Positions 18,767 through 29,724 of a stretch of DNA of 64,000 nt are shown here, piece by piece; within the stretch, counting starts at the first letter, position 1; each line of letters starts with the position of its first letter. The stretch is from an uncultured Pelagibacteraceae bacterium (lineage in GTDB: Bacteria; Pseudomonadota; Alphaproteobacteria; Pelagibacterales; Pelagibacteraceae): NCBI GenBank assembly GCA_902620585.1, contig CACNJC010000002.1:45927-109926 (forward strand), in the 5' to 3' direction. The notes beneath the pieces are model-generated. The model did no database searches and was not told the DNA's origin. It saw only the letters and a program-made list of their open reading frames with translations. The position numbers and the translations under genes are program-made.

Positions 18767-18856
18767 TGGCGGAGAGAGAGGGATTCGAACCCTCGAAACG
18801 GTTTCCCGTTTACACGCTTTCCAAGCGTGCGCCTTCAACCACTCGGCCACCTCTCC
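18767..18856 (-). tRNA. tRNA-Ser(GGA)
   Basis: A 90-base class II tRNA. Acceptor GGAGAGG pairs with TCTCTCC; the D arm has GCCGAGTGGTTGAAGGC; the anticodon loop CTTGGAAAG gives GGA; the long variable arm is present; the T arm is GAGGG TTCGAAT CCCTC; discriminator G and an encoded CCA follow. It borders an accessory glycan cassette on its other side. Confidence 0.96.
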
Positions 18857-18985
18857 TTAATTAAGCCAAAAAGAGTAATTAATTTTAATGACTTTTAATT
18901 TAGTTTTCTAAGAATGTAATATATCAATTTAATAGGGAAAAAGAATAGGTTAATAATTGTAATTAAAAATTTTGTTGAAAAATAA

Positions 18986-19996
18986 ATGGATAGAGAGAAT
19001 TTAGTAATATTAAATAATGAAAAAGTTTTTGTGGATGATGATGGTTTTCATTGTGATAATTTAGATTTAAAAGTAGTTCCTGAGGAATTAAATAAACATT
19101 TTAACGTTAAATACATTGTAAGGAAATCAATAAAAAAAGGTGGTCAGAAGATTAATTTATCAAACATTAAGATTGCTTCAAATATTTTTAGTTTTATAGG
19201 ATTTATTTGTCAAACTTTTAAAAAAAAATCTAAATACTTGATAATTTCAATAACTCCTTACACTTTCTTGGCTTGTATTTTTCTCTTTATTTTTAGAAAA
19301 AAAGTTTTTTTATATTTGTGGAGTGATGGACATGAGGAATGGCAGCACATTCTTGGAAAGTGGTCTGTTTGGATATTTCATCTAATGTACTTAATTTGTA
19401 TTTCGAGATCTGAAATAATAGTCTGCAATAAAAGATTGACGAAAAAGAAAGCTCATTTAATTTCAATTTCACGATTAGAAGATTTGTGGTTTCAAAATCA
19501 ACAAAAGCCTTCTTTAGATAAAATTAAGTTTTTATATGTAGGCAGGATGAGTCCTGAAAAAGGAATTTTTGATTTTATAAAATTCTTCCATAATTTAGTA
19601 ATAGATTGCTCTCTATCTATTGCTGGAGATCGTAAAGATTATTCTCCACCAAATGATAAGATTAAACTTTTAGGCTACATATCGAATCCAAAAAAATTAA
19701 TAGAGGCTTATGATAATCATAATATTACTATATTGCCTTCTTATACAGAGGGTTACCCGTATGTAATTGATGAGTCTCTATCAAGAAGAAGGCCAGTTAT
19801 AATTTTTGAAGAAATCTCTTATGTTTTAAATAACAAAAAAGGTATTTTTATCTCTAAAAGAGACCAGAAATCCTTCGAAGAAACAGTGAATTTTATAGTT
19901 AAGAATTATGAGAAAATACAATTAGATATAACAGAAAACAAATTACCTACGAAAGATAGTATGATAAGACAAATTTCAAACATTATTAGTAATTAA
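18986..19996 (+). CDS. Family 4 glycosyltransferase
   Basis: A 336-residue GT-B fold enzyme. The C-terminal half carries the GT4 signatures KFLYVGRMSPEKGIFDFI (donor phosphate site) and the EGYPYVIDESLSRR version of the E-x7-E motif, with NITILPSYTEG before it. The N-terminal half has a hydrophobic stretch (about residues 84-105) that may associate with the membrane. It heads a four-gene cassette with an epimerase, a flavoprotein and a DegT aminotransferase, pointing to synthesis of a modified surface sugar. Donor and acceptor unknown. Confidence 0.82.
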   Translation: MDRENLVILNNEKVFVDDDGFHCDNLDLKVVPEELNKHFNVKYIVRKSIKKGGQKINLSNIKIASNIFSFIGFICQTFKKKSKYLIISITPYTFLACIFLFIFRKKVFLYLWSDGHEEWQHILGKWSVWIFHLMYLICISRSEIIVCNKRLTKKKAHLISISRLEDLWFQNQQKPSLDKIKFLYVGRMSPEKGIFDFIKFFHNLVIDCSLSIAGDRKDYSPPNDKIKLLGYISNPKKLIEAYDNHNITILPSYTEGYPYVIDESLSRRRPVIIFEEISYVLNNKKGIFISKRDQKSFEETVNFIVKNYEKIQLDITENKLPTKDSMIRQISNIISN

Positions 19997-20007
19997 AAAT
20001 CTATCAA

Positions 20008-20925
20008 ATGAAAAAAGGTAAATATTTAATAACTGGCTGTGCTGGCTTTATTGGATCTCACTTAACTAAAACAATATTTAAAGATCATAATTTAATTTTA
20101 GTTGATGATCTTTCTGAAGGAAAACTTAAAAATTTACCGTTTAATTTGAGAAAAAAAATAATAAAAAAAAAGATACAAAATTTAAAAAATATAAAAAATC
20201 TGAATTTGAAAGGAATTTTTCATTTGGCTGCGCAATCCTCAGTACCGTTATCAATAACAGATTTTTATAATAGTTCCTCTAATAATATAACAAGTTCAAT
20301 TAAAGTATTTGAGTTAGCAAAAAAATTTAATGTTCCCGTAATTTATGCTTCGTCATCTGCAATTTATGGAGATTTACCTATGGGTAACGATAACAAAAAA
20401 AAATTTTCTATCACATCTCCTTATGCTCAAGATAAATTAGTTTTAGAGGATTATGCAAAAATGTCTTACGACGTCTTTGGTGTATCTTCTGTAGGTTTGC
20501 GGTTGTTTAATGTGTATGGACCAGGTCAGAATCCAAATAGTCCTTATTCTGCAGTAATTCCAATTTTTTTAAATAGAATGAAGAAAAATCAACCGGTTAC
20601 TATAAATGGAGGCTATCAGACCCGAGATTTTATATATGTAGAAGATGTAGTAAAAATAATGATACTCTCAATGAACAAAATACAGAAAAAAAAGAAATTT
20701 AACATTTTTAATGTAGGCACCGGTAAATCGATAACAATTAATTATCTTTATAAATTAATTAAGAAAAAACTCAGATCTAAAAGTAAATTCAAAAGAAGAA
20801 AGCTAGATAAATTTGATCCGAAAAAGTCATCTGGAACAATGAAAAGGATTAATAAATTTTTAAACTTAAGAAAAAATTTTTTTACTAATTTGGAAAATGG
20901 GATTGAAAAGTCTTTAAGGTATTAA
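20008..20925 (+). CDS. NAD-dependent epimerase/dehydratase (nucleotide-sugar SDR)
   Basis: An extended short-chain dehydrogenase of 305 residues. The NAD-binding motif GCAGFIGSHL is at residues 10-19, the acidic residue for NAD ribose is in LVDDLSEG, and the catalytic Ser/Tyr/Lys are in ASSSAIYG (114-121) and Tyr139-Lys143. The RLFNVYGPGQNPNSPYSAVI motif is typical of UDP-glucose/GlcNAc 4-epimerases. It lies 11 bases after the glycosyltransferase and 1 base before the flavoprotein. It most likely makes or interconverts the sugar used by the cassette. Confidence 0.88.
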   Translation: MKKGKYLITGCAGFIGSHLTKTIFKDHNLILVDDLSEGKLKNLPFNLRKKIIKKKIQNLKNIKNLNLKGIFHLAAQSSVPLSITDFYNSSSNNITSSIKVFELAKKFNVPVIYASSSAIYGDLPMGNDNKKKFSITSPYAQDKLVLEDYAKMSYDVFGVSSVGLRLFNVYGPGQNPNSPYSAVIPIFLNRMKKNQPVTINGGYQTRDFIYVEDVVKIMILSMNKIQKKKKFNIFNVGTGKSITINYLYKLIKKKLRSKSKFKRRKLDKFDPKKSSGTMKRINKFLNLRKNFFTNLENGIEKSLRY

Positions 20926-20926
20926 G

Positions 20927-22186
20927 ATGAAAGAATTTGATTGGATTGTTGTTGGAGGAGGGATAGCTGGTATTTCTATTTCTGAAATATTAACTAGAGA
21001 AGGATACTCTGTAGCACTCGTCGAAAAAAATAAAAAACTTGCTTCTGTAGCAACAAAAGAGTTTCATGAATGGGTTCATACTGGTTCTTTGTATACTTTG
21101 ATGAAAGATGAAATGAAAACTTTAAAATATATTCTAGGATCTTTAGATGATATTTTAGAATTTTATTCAAGTTTTCCAAATATGAATTTACAACCAACTG
21201 AAAATGGATTGAAAATTATAAAAGGAGAAAAAAACTGGTTTAACCAAAATTATATTAATTTCAAATATCGTTTAAAAAATAGAAAATTTATAATCAGTTG
21301 GATTTATTCCATCTCGAGATCTATTGCTTTAATAGAAGGAATAAGACAACACGATTGGTTAAGAAGAAGGGCTGGAATACTTGAAAGCGTTACAGCAAAG
21401 TACTACTTGCCTATTTTAAGAAATTTTTTGAAAATTCTTATCTCAAACGAAAAATTCATTCAAATTGAAAGCACTGATTTTACAACAAATTCAAGATTAC
21501 TCTTAGAAGATTTAATCGCTAACTCAATTGCTAATGGCTTAAAAATATTTACCGAAAATGAACTACAAGAAGTCACTAGTGAAAGCACAGGAGTTGTTGC
21601 ACGTTGTGACAAAGAAATTATTAAAGGAAAAAAAATGGCAATATGTACCGGTGGGGGTTTGGAAAAATTTACCAACATCAAGCTTAAAAGATCTTATGCA
21701 CCTATCGCAGTTGTTAAAAATGTTCCACCTGCGACAAAGTCTTTTGTTGAATTAGACTATTTTAAAAAAAAATGTATTAATATAGTCACTAAAGGTTCAT
21801 CTTATGGAATGATTGGTGGTATAAGCCTATCTAAAAAAGAAGATGTGGAAAAATATTTTGATTATATGATTAAAGAGCACAAAAAATTGAATTCAAATAT
21901 TGAAGTTTTACAAAAATATGTGGGTATTAAAAACGAAATATTAAATAAAAGTGAAGGTGAAGATAGAAACTACCTATTTCATATTAATGAGTCAGATAAA
22001 TTTAAAAACGTTTGGTCGATAATACCGGGAAAATTTACTCTAGCTTTTAGTTTAGCTCCAGAGTTTTTTAGAAAGATTTATAAAAGAAATCCAAAAAAAC
22101 ATTTTAAAGCTTCTTCAACTAATGAAAGTCTATCAAATATAATTGAAAATACTGTTTGGGGAGAGGTTCAAAGTAGAAAGAATTAG
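20927..22186 (+). CDS. FAD-dependent oxidoreductase, DAO-like
   Basis: A 419-residue flavoprotein. The N-terminal dinucleotide-binding motif is VVGGGIAGISISEIL (residues 7-21) with the ribose-binding Glu in VALVEKN, and a second FAD-contact motif is in AICTGGGLEKF. The pattern resembles D-amino-acid oxidase/glycerol-3-phosphate dehydrogenase-like enzymes, but the middle is divergent and the substrate is not recognisable. It lies between a sugar epimerase and a DegT aminotransferase (1- and 2-base gaps), so oxidation of a sugar intermediate before amination is a reasonable guess, not a demonstrated role. Confidence 0.75.
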   Translation: MKEFDWIVVGGGIAGISISEILTREGYSVALVEKNKKLASVATKEFHEWVHTGSLYTLMKDEMKTLKYILGSLDDILEFYSSFPNMNLQPTENGLKIIKGEKNWFNQNYINFKYRLKNRKFIISWIYSISRSIALIEGIRQHDWLRRRAGILESVTAKYYLPILRNFLKILISNEKFIQIESTDFTTNSRLLLEDLIANSIANGLKIFTENELQEVTSESTGVVARCDKEIIKGKKMAICTGGGLEKFTNIKLKRSYAPIAVVKNVPPATKSFVELDYFKKKCINIVTKGSSYGMIGGISLSKKEDVEKYFDYMIKEHKKLNSNIEVLQKYVGIKNEILNKSEGEDRNYLFHINESDKFKNVWSIIPGKFTLAFSLAPEFFRKIYKRNPKKHFKASSTNESLSNIIENTVWGEVQSRKN

Positions 22187-22188
22187 AT

Positions 22189-23232
22189 ATGGGAATAATT
22201 AAGATACCACAAAGCTCAGTTGATTTTTTCAAAAAACATCAAGATGAAATTTTCAGGTCTGGAAATTTATCAGAAGGGCCTTGGAATGAAAAACTGGCAG
22301 ATAAGGTAAAAACAATTTCTGGAACTAAAACAGCTGTTTGTGTCAATTCAAATGGAAGTGGGTTAGTAGCTTTGCTTCTAATATTTAAAGAATATTATGG
22401 TCGTAAAGATATAATGATACAATCGAATACAATGTATGGTGTTAAAACTATTGTAGGTACAGCAGGGTATAATCTAGTGAAATTTATAGATTGTCGATTA
22501 GAAACGCTAATGCCTAGTTTTGAAAGTTTTAAAGAGGCTATAGGAAGTTATCAAGGTAATCTTAATGAATTGGTAATAATGTTGAGCGATATGGGTGGTA
22601 TTATTAATCCTGATATTGAAAAAATTTCAAAGTTTTGCAAAGATAAAAATATTTTATTACTAGAAGACGCGGCTCATAGTTTTGGTTCTACATTAAACAA
22701 CAAGTTTGCAGGGACTTTTGGCGATGCTGGTGTTTACTCTTATTACTCAACAAAAGCCGTTTTTGCTGGAGAGGGTGGAGTTGCTGTTACTAATAATGAA
22801 AAGATAGGCAACTTACTAAAAGATTTTATTGCTTACGACAGATTTAAACAAAAAATGCCAATCGGTTGTAATATTAGGCTGTCAGAAATTCAAGCTTTAT
22901 TAGTTTTTTCTGTAGTGAGTAATCTTGATGAGATTATGGGAAATAAATTAAAAATTGCTGAAAAATATATGGAGGCTTGTACTAAATCTAAAATAGAGTT
23001 TATTGATCAAACAAAAAACTCTAATATTGGTAACCATTATAAGTTCACAATAATTTCACCAAAGAAAAATATTGTTGAGGCGTTTCCCAAAATAAAAACA
23101 ACTACATCAAAAATATACGATTATGCTTTAGGTCAAAGTAAAGAAATACCCTTAAAACATTTATGTTTACCTATCTGGTACGGACTTGATGAGAAAATAA
23201 CTGATAAAGTATTAAGTGAATTAAAAAATTAG
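22189..23232 (+). CDS. DegT/DnrJ/EryC1/StrS family aminotransferase
   Basis: PLP-dependent sugar aminotransferase family protein of 347 residues. The PLP lysine is Lys189 in [14 protein letters not shown], with Asp160 in [11 protein letters not shown] contacting the ring nitrogen; [10 protein letters not shown] provides the phosphate-binding cup. These enzymes add an amino group to keto-sugars for surface glycans. Last gene of the glycan cassette; its 3' end overlaps convergent lepA by 4 bases. The SRRR-like C-terminal region is short compared with some members, so the exact reaction is uncertain. Confidence 0.85.
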   Translation: MGIIKIPQSSVDFFKKHQDEIFRSGNLSEGPWNEKLADKVKTISGTKTAVCVNSNGSGLVALLLIFKEYYGRKDIMIQSNTMYGVKTIVGTAGYNLVKFIDCRLETLMPSFESFKEAIGSYQGNLNELVIMLSDMGGIINPDIEKISKFCKDKNILLLEDAAHSFGSTLNNKFAGTFGDAGVYSYYSTKAVFAGEGGVAVTNNEKIGNLLKDFIAYDRFKQKMPIGCNIRLSEIQALLVFSVVSNLDEIMGNKLKIAEKYMEACTKSKIEFIDQTKNSNIGNHYKFTIISPKKNIVEAFPKIKTTTSKIYDYALGQSKEIPLKHLCLPIWYGLDEKITDKVLSELKN

Positions 23233-25037
23233 GTTTCCTTATTTATTTTAAGAACACCAATAAATGCTTCCTGTGGTATTTCCACTTTTCCAAATTGTTT
23301 TGATCTTGCTTTTCCTTTTTTTTGTTTTTCAAGTAATTTACGTTTTCTGTCAGTTGCTCCTCCTCCATGAATTTTAGTTAAAACATCTTTTTTAAAACCT
23401 TTGATAGACTCTCTTGCTATAATTTTTCCACCAATTGCTGCTTGAACAGGTATCATAAAATTATGCCTCGGAATTAAGTCTTTTAATTTTTCACAAACCT
23501 GTCTGCCTGTTTTCTGCGCAAAGTCTTTGTGTATTATCATGGCTAAAGCGTCTACTGGTTCAGAATTAACTAAAATGCCCAGTTTAACTAAATTGCCTTC
23601 TCTGTAACCAGAAATTTCATAATCAAAACTTGCATAACCACTGGACACAGATTTTAATCTATCATTAAAATCAAATACAATTTCATTAAGAGGTAAATCA
23701 TACGAAAGCACTGCTCTATTTCCGGAATAAGATAAGTTTGACTGTATTCCTCGTTTGTCCTGACAGATTTTAATTATTGAGCCTAGATATTCATCTGGAG
23801 TTATAATTGTAGATTTAATCCAAGGTTCTTCGATCTTGGTTATTTGAGAGGGGTCAGGCATATTTGAGGGATTTTGTAGGTCGAGCATTTCACCTTTAAT
23901 ATTATGAATTTTATAAATAACTCCTGGTGTTGTTGTAATTAAATTAACATCAAATTCCCTTTCAAGTCTTTCAGTGATAATTTCAAGATGCAGTAAACCT
24001 AAAAAACCACATCTAAATCCTAATCCAAGTGCACTTGATGACTCAGGTTCATATGAAAAACTTGCATCATTTAATCTTAGTTTAGCCAGACCATCTTTTA
24101 ATTTTTGATATTCCGAGCTATCAACAGGAAACAAACCACAAAATACTACAGGTTTACTTGGTTTATATCCTGGCAGGGGATCTTTAATAGGATTTTCTGC
24201 ATCACAAATAGTGTCACCAACTTTAGTTTCAGAAAGAGATTTTATTCCAGTTATGATAAAACCAATTTCTCCAGAATTAAGCTGATCAATATCATTAGCT
24301 TTAGGTGTAAAAACGCCAACTTTTTCAATAACGTACTCTTGATTATTCGACATTAATTTGATTTTCATATTTTTTTTCAATTTTCCATTAATTACACGAA
24401 CTAGAATGACTACTCCTAGGTAGCTGTCATACCAACTATCTACGAGCAAACATTTTAATTTTTCATTTAACTCTCCTTTAGGTGCTGGTAATTTATTTAT
24501 TATTGCCTCTAAAATATCGTCTATTCCCTCACCGGTTTTACCAGAACAAGGAATTGCGTTGGATGTTTCTATACCAACTACATCTTCAATTTCTTTTTTA
24601 GTTTTTTCTATATCTGACGCTGGTAGATCAATCTTATTTAAAATAGGTATTACTTCGTGATTAATTTCTAAGGCTTGATAAACATTAGCTAATGTTTGTG
24701 CCTCAACACCTTGAGTACTATCAACAATCAAGAGTGATCCTTCGCATGCTGATAAAGAACGACTTACCTCATAGCCAAAATCTACATGCCCAGGAGTATC
24801 AATAATATTTAATATATAATTTTGCCCGTCTTTCGCTTTGTAATTTAATTTTACTGTTTGTGCTTTAATTGTTATTCCACGTTCTCTTTCTATATCCATA
24901 GAGTCAAGAACTTGTTGTTTCATCTCGCGGTCAGTTAAACCTCCGCATTTATGAATAATTCTATCTGCAATGGTTGATTTACCGTGATCAATATGCGCAA
25001 TTATAGAAAAATTACGTATTCTTTTTATATCTGACAT
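23229..25037 (-). CDS. lepA: Translation elongation factor 4 (LepA GTPase)
   Basis: Ribosomal back-translocase-type GTPase. G-domain motifs are AHIDHGKST (P-loop, residues 14-22), the RGITIKAQ switch [12 protein letters not shown] and NKIDLP. LepA-specific C-terminal sequence is seen in [14 protein letters not shown] and the final [19 protein letters not shown] stretch. The 602-residue length is standard. It is downstream of pheT with no gap, part of the minus-strand translation block. Confidence 0.97.
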   Translation of the reverse strand: MSDIKRIRNFSIIAHIDHGKSTIADRIIHKCGGLTDREMKQQVLDSMDIERERGITIKAQTVKLNYKAKDGQNYILNIIDTPGHVDFGYEVSRSLSACEGSLLIVDSTQGVEAQTLANVYQALEINHEVIPILNKIDLPASDIEKTKKEIEDVVGIETSNAIPCSGKTGEGIDDILEAIINKLPAPKGELNEKLKCLLVDSWYDSYLGVVILVRVINGKLKKNMKIKLMSNNQEYVIEKVGVFTPKANDIDQLNSGEIGFIITGIKSLSETKVGDTICDAENPIKDPLPGYKPSKPVVFCGLFPVDSSEYQKLKDGLAKLRLNDASFSYEPESSSALGLGFRCGFLGLLHLEIITERLEREFDVNLITTTPGVIYKIHNIKGEMLDLQNPSNMPDPSQITKIEEPWIKSTIITPDEYLGSIIKICQDKRGIQSNLSYSGNRAVLSYDLPLNEIVFDFNDRLKSVSSGYASFDYEISGYREGNLVKLGILVNSEPVDALAMIIHKDFAQKTGRQVCEKLKDLIPRHNFMIPVQAAIGGKIIARESIKGFKKDVLTKIHGGGATDRKRKLLEKQKKGKARSKQFGKVEIPQEAFIGVLKINKET

Positions 25038-27441
25038 TTAAGACCTAATTATAGCGCCGGTTTTATTTTGAACCACTTCAATTATTTTTTTACTAATCTG
25101 ATCTAAATCTTTTTCACTTAATGTTCTATCAGCTGCTTGAAGGGTTACATTTATAGCAACTGATTTTTTATCTCTTGGAATGCTTTCTCCTTCAAAAATG
25201 TCAAATGTAACAACTTTTTGTATTATATTTTCATCTACCTCTTTGATTAGTTTTTCAAGCAGACCTACTTTGAATGATTTATCTATTATAAATGCAAAGT
25301 CTCTTTCAGATTTTTGATAATCAGATGCTTGAAAGCTTTTTTTGGTCTGTCTAATTTTTTTATTGGGTTCAGGTATATTATTTATAAAAATCTCTAATCC
25401 ATAAACATTTGGTTCTTTTAAATCCAATTTCTTAATTATCGCTGGGTGTATTTCACCAAAATAAGCAAGAAGTGGTCCTTTTTCTGATTTAAAAGTTATA
25501 GAACCTGATCTACCAGGGTGGTAGCATTGTTTTGAATTTTCACTTACGTAAAGATTTTGCTCTTGAATTCCAAACTCTATTAAAGTTTTCATTGCATCAC
25601 TTTTAATATCAAATATATCAATATTTCTCTCTTTATCGATCCAACTTTTTCTACCTACTTTTCCTGATTTTAAAGCGCCAATAACAATTTGTTGCTCACC
25701 AGGATTTTTTCCAAAAAATACCGGTCCAATTTCAAATAGTGAAAGGTCTTCATAACCTCTGTCTTGATTTTTTTTCAAGTAAATTGCAAGATTTGATAAA
25801 ATAGATCTTCTTAACACATCGAGATCCGAAGAAATAGGATTTAAAATCGCTATATCTTTTTCTCCCTTAGAAAATTGTTTATCTATTTTTGAATCAGTAA
25901 ATGACCATGTAACTGTTTCTAGGTATCCTTTTGATGCTAACAGTCTTTGAGATAAATGAAATAACTTTTGTCTAAAGTTTAAAGTTTCATTTTTTCTTTT
26001 TCTTTCAGGCTCTATAAGTTTAATATTTTTGAAGCCCTTTATTCTAATTAATTCCTCAATTAAATCGACGACTTCATTAATATCCGGTCTCCAAGAAGGA
26101 ACTTCGACCTTCAAATTTTTTTTTCCTTTTTTACATTTAAAACCCAGGGATGTAAGTATCTTTTGTGCTTCGTTAACAGAAATTGCTATTCCTATTAAAT
26201 TTTCGAAATTCTTAATTTCAAAATTAATAGTCTTACCCTTTTGGGAATTTTTTCCTGCAACAATAAATTTACTAGCTTGACCTCCACATATTCTTAAGAT
26301 TAACTCAGTGGCAATCTCTAATCCTTCAATGACTGAATTGGGATCAATTCCTCTTTCAAATCTATACTTTGCATCAGTATTCAAAGTCAGTTCTCGAGCA
26401 GTCTTTCTAATTGACCTTGGAAGGAAATATGCTGACTCAAGAAGAACATTTTTGGTTGTTATTTCAGTAGATGTTTTTGTACCTCCTACTATTCCTCCAA
26501 GCCCTAAAACACTAGACTTATCAGCGATTACACACATTCCTTTTTTGAGTTTGTATTTTTTATTATCTAAAGCCTCAAATTCTTCACCTTCTTTTGAGTT
26601 CCTAACAATAATTTCCTTATCAATTTTGTCCGCATCATACGCGTGCAAAGGACGATTTAAATCAAACATTACATAATTTGTTATATCAACTACTGCTGAA
26701 ATTGGTTTTAGCCCAAGTGCCAAAAGTTTATTTTTCAACCAGTCTGGACTCTCTTTATTAGTTATATTCTTAATATAACAACTTCCAAATGCCAAACATC
26801 CTTGGTTAGTTTCTTTTGATATTGAAATCTTAATAAGATGTTTAATTGATTGATTAATTTTCTTCTTTTTAAGCGGTATTAATTTACCTATACCTGTAGA
26901 AGATAAATCTCTCGCTATCCCTCTGATACCTAAACAATCAGCCCTATTAGGAGTAATTGCAATATCAATAGCTTTTTCAGATTTACTCTTGAAATAACTT
27001 TTTCCGATTTCTTTTTCTTTATTTTCTAATTCAATAATGCCTTCACTTTCATCTGAAAGGTTTAATTCACTTTCAGAACAAAGCATTCCTCTGGACTCTA
27101 CACCTCTTATTTTAGCGACTTTTAATTGAAATTTAGTTTTTGGAATAGTCGCACCTGGAGGGGCATAAATTGTCACAAGGCCATCTCTAGCATTGGGCGC
27201 CCCCACACACAACTTTGAGAATTTCTTTTCCGCCTATGTTAACATCGCAAACCTTTAGTTTATCTGCATTTGGATGTTTTTCTGCTTTAATAATTTTTGC
27301 TATTTTAAATTGACCTAATTCACCTGAATTTTCTTTAAATCCCTCAACTTCTAATCCAATATTGGTAAGTTTGTCCAATATTTCATTCTCATTAGCTTTG
27401 GTTTTTAAATGTTCTTTTAACCAAGGAAGAGTAATTATCAT
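25038..27441 (-). CDS. pheT: Phenylalanyl-tRNA synthetase beta subunit, interrupted by a +1 frameshift
   Basis: Beta subunit of the alpha2-beta2 enzyme that charges tRNA-Phe. The N-terminal tRNA-binding domain (27441 to about 27205) and the remaining B3/B4, B5 and ferredoxin-fold anticodon domains lie in different frames. On the coding strand the join reads AAA GTT GTG TGT followed by five G (complement of the C run at 27200-27204); removing one G restores KVVCGAPNAR, the family's conserved motif. The whole span is 2404 bases, one more than 801 codons, and a repaired protein of 800 residues has the usual length. The gene is essential, so a sequencing or assembly error is the likeliest cause; slippage is an alternative. 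The internal TTG at 27212 is not a true start. Confidence 0.93.
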
Positions 27442-28505
27442 TTGCTAAGGCCCCTGTAATTTGTTGGAACATCAGAAGGATCAAATCCAAAGTGACTTAA
27501 CCAACGATAATCTGACTCAAAAAAAGCTCGTAAGTCATTTATTCCATACTTAAGCATAGCCAAACGGTCAATACCCATGCCAAAAGCAAAACCTTGAAAT
27601 TTTTTTGGGTCAACTTTTGCGTTTTTTAAAACATTGGGATGAACCATTCCACAACCTAAAACCTCAAGCCACTTATCCCCTTCTCCTATAACAATTTTTT
27701 CATTTTCAATACTGTAACCAATATCAACTTCTGCAGAAGGTTCAGTAAAAGGAAAATGACTTGGTCTAAATCTCATTTTTATGTTTTTAACTTCGAAAAA
27801 TTCTTTTATAAAATAATCTAAACAACCTTTTAAATGACCCATTGTTATATTTTTATCTATGTGTAAACCTTCTAATTGATGAAACATTGGTGCGTGTGTT
27901 TGATCACTGTCACAACGATATGTTCTACCAGGTACAATTATCTTAAAAGGTGGTTTTCCATTCAACATTGCTCTTATTTGTACTGGAGAAGTATGCGTTC
28001 TTAATAATAATTTTTTATTTTTCTCTAAATAGAAAGTATCATGCATATCTCTAGCAGGATGATCTTCAGGTGTATTAAGAGCAGTAAAATTATTATATTC
28101 TGTTTCAACGTCTGGGCCTTCAGCTACAGAGAAACCAATTTCAGAAAAAATTGAAGAAATTTCATCTATGACTTGCGAGACTGGATGAACTTTTCCTTGC
28201 CGGTATGGACGGATTGGTAAAGTGACATCAACTTTCTCATTTTTAAGCTTCTCGTTAATCTCAATATTTTCCAATTCAAAACTTTTTTGTTCTATTTGAG
28301 ACGTTAAATCATCTTTAATATTATTTAATTTAGATGCAAATTCTTTTCTATTATCAGGATTTAAAGAACCTAATGTTTTGAATTGCAAGGTTATTTGTCC
28401 GTTTTTTCCAAAAAACTCTGTTTTAATATTTTGCAAATCCTCTTTAGTCTTAACAGAGTCAATTTTAGCATTAAAAATAGAATTTATTTTTTCTAAATCA
28501 CTCAT
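27438..28505 (-). CDS. pheS: Phenylalanyl-tRNA synthetase alpha subunit
   Basis: Catalytic class II subunit of the tRNA-Phe charging enzyme, 355 residues. The N-terminal coiled-coil region is followed by motif 2 ([23 protein letters not shown]) and motif 3 ([17 protein letters not shown]), with the ADVDIGYS-like metal/amino-acid site in SAEVDIGYS. It overlaps the start of pheT by 4 bases. Order rpmI-rplT-pheS-pheT downstream of thrS-infC is the classic bacterial arrangement. Confidence 0.97.
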   Translation of the reverse strand: MSDLEKINSIFNAKIDSVKTKEDLQNIKTEFFGKNGQITLQFKTLGSLNPDNRKEFASKLNNIKDDLTSQIEQKSFELENIEINEKLKNEKVDVTLPIRPYRQGKVHPVSQVIDEISSIFSEIGFSVAEGPDVETEYNNFTALNTPEDHPARDMHDTFYLEKNKKLLLRTHTSPVQIRAMLNGKPPFKIIVPGRTYRCDSDQTHAPMFHQLEGLHIDKNITMGHLKGCLDYFIKEFFEVKNIKMRFRPSHFPFTEPSAEVDIGYSIENEKIVIGEGDKWLEVLGCGMVHPNVLKNAKVDPKKFQGFAFGMGIDRLAMLKYGINDLRAFFESDYRWLSHFGFDPSDVPTNYRGLSK

Positions 28506-28555
28506 TGGGTATTATGATTTTTTATATTAAGTTGAGGTGAAATCAAAGACTCTTA

Positions 28556-28912
28556 TTAATTAAGAGATGATTGAACCTTTTTTACTATAGATTTAAAGAC
28601 TTCTGGATTGTTATAGGCCAATTCTGCTAACACTTTTCTGTCTAACTTAATCTTCGATTTAGCCAAACCATTAATAAATTTTGAGTAAGTGATACCTTCT
28701 GTTCTCACCCCAGCATTAATTCTTTGTATCCACAAAGATCTAAATTCTCTCTTTTTCGCTTTTCTGTCTCGGTAAGCATATTGCATTGCTTTTTCCATTG
28801 CTTGACGAGCTATACGAATAGTATTTTTTCTTCTGCCAAACTGTCCTTTAACAGTTTTTAAAACCTTTTTATGTTTTGCTCTACTTACAACACCACGTTT
28901 AGTTCTAGCCAT
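28556..28912 (-). CDS. rplT: 50S ribosomal protein L20
   Basis: Binds 23S rRNA early in large-subunit assembly; 118 residues starting [19 protein letters not shown] with the [22 protein letters not shown] core. One base separates it from rpmI. In many bacteria L20 represses this operon by binding the rpmI leader; no clear pseudoknot is recognisable here by eye. Confidence 0.98.
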   Translation of the reverse strand: MARTKRGVVSRAKHKKVLKTVKGQFGRRKNTIRIARQAMEKAMQYAYRDRKAKKREFRSLWIQRINAGVRTEGITYSKFINGLAKSKIKLDRKVLAELAYNNPEVFKSIVKKVQSSLN

Positions 28913-28913
28913 A

Positions 28914-29120
28914 TTATCCTCTTAAACTATATGGCATGTACGACTTAACAATTTTTGAATCTTGTTTTGACATAATCGTAGTGCCCCTTTGTTTTCTAAT
29001 TTGTGAATTTGTTCTTTTAATCATACCATGTCTTTTTCCTGCTTGAGGCATTTTAATTTTACCAGAAGCGGTGAATTTGAATCTTTTCTTCGCAGAGCTT
29101 TTTGTTTTTAGTTTTGGCAT
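28914..29120 (-). CDS. rpmI: 50S ribosomal protein L35
   Basis: Small basic ribosomal protein of 68 residues, [20 protein letters not shown] followed by the KRHGMIKR segment, as expected for L35. Located between infC and rplT; the 58-base gap to infC is AT-rich. Confidence 0.97.
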   Translation of the reverse strand: MPKLKTKSSAKKRFKFTASGKIKMPQAGKRHGMIKRTNSQIRKQRGTTIMSKQDSKIVKSYMPYSLRG

Positions 29121-29178
29121 AAATATGCGGGCTTTATATATCTAATGATTAATCTTTACAAGATGATATTTCTTTAAT

Positions 29179-29724
29179 TTAGATAGGTTGAATGATCATT
29201 ACCATTTGCCTTCCCTCAAACTTAGGCTGGCTTTCGACTTTAGCAATATCTTTTGTCTCTTCTATAATTCTATTCATCAAATTTTTTCCAAGTTCAGTGT
29301 GTTGCATTTCTCTACCCTTAAATTTGACTGTAAATTTTACTTTATCACCTTTGATGATGAATTTTTTGGCATTTTTGATTTTAAAATTATAATCGTGTGT
29401 TTCAGTACCGGGTCTCAATTTAATTTCTTTGAGTGAAACAATTTTTTGTTTTTTTTTGGCTTGATTAGCTTTTTTCTGCAAATCGTATTTGTATTTACCC
29501 ATATCCATAATTTTACAAACAGGGGGATTTGCATTCGGAGAAATTTCTATTAAATCTAGTCCCTCTTGTTTTGCAAGTTCTATTGCTTTGTTTATAGGCA
29601 TCGATCCAAGGTTATTTCCATCACTTCCAATTACCTGTACATCTAAAGCTCTTATTCTTTCATTGGCCTTAGGACCTTGAGGCTTGCTTCGTCTCTGAAA
29701 ATAGTTTGGTTTAAAATTTGACAC
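29179..29724 (-). CDS. infC: Translation initiation factor IF-3
   Basis: Binds the 30S subunit and enforces start-codon and initiator-tRNA selection. The N-terminal domain has VIGSDGNNLGSMPINKAIELA and PVCKIMDMGKYKYDLQKK; the C-terminal domain has KLRPGTETHDYNFKIKNA and the KVKFTVKFKGREMQH segment. The 181-residue length is usual. The start is GTG at 29724, directly after the thrS stop. IF-3 genes often use rare starts for autoregulation, but GTG is common in this window. Confidence 0.97.
   Translation of the reverse strand: MSNFKPNYFQRRSKPQGPKANERIRALDVQVIGSDGNNLGSMPINKAIELAKQEGLDLIEISPNANPPVCKIMDMGKYKYDLQKKANQAKKKQKIVSLKEIKLRPGTETHDYNFKIKNAKKFIIKGDKVKFTVKFKGREMQHTELGKNLMNRIIEETKDIAKVESQPKFEGRQMVMIIQPI

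Noticed and set aside
25038-27212. Separate 724-residue PheT-like gene starting with TTG at 27212
   Set aside because: The sequence begins in the middle of the conserved KVVCGAPNAR motif; the N-terminal tRNA-binding domain continues upstream in another frame. It is the 3' part of one frameshifted pheT.
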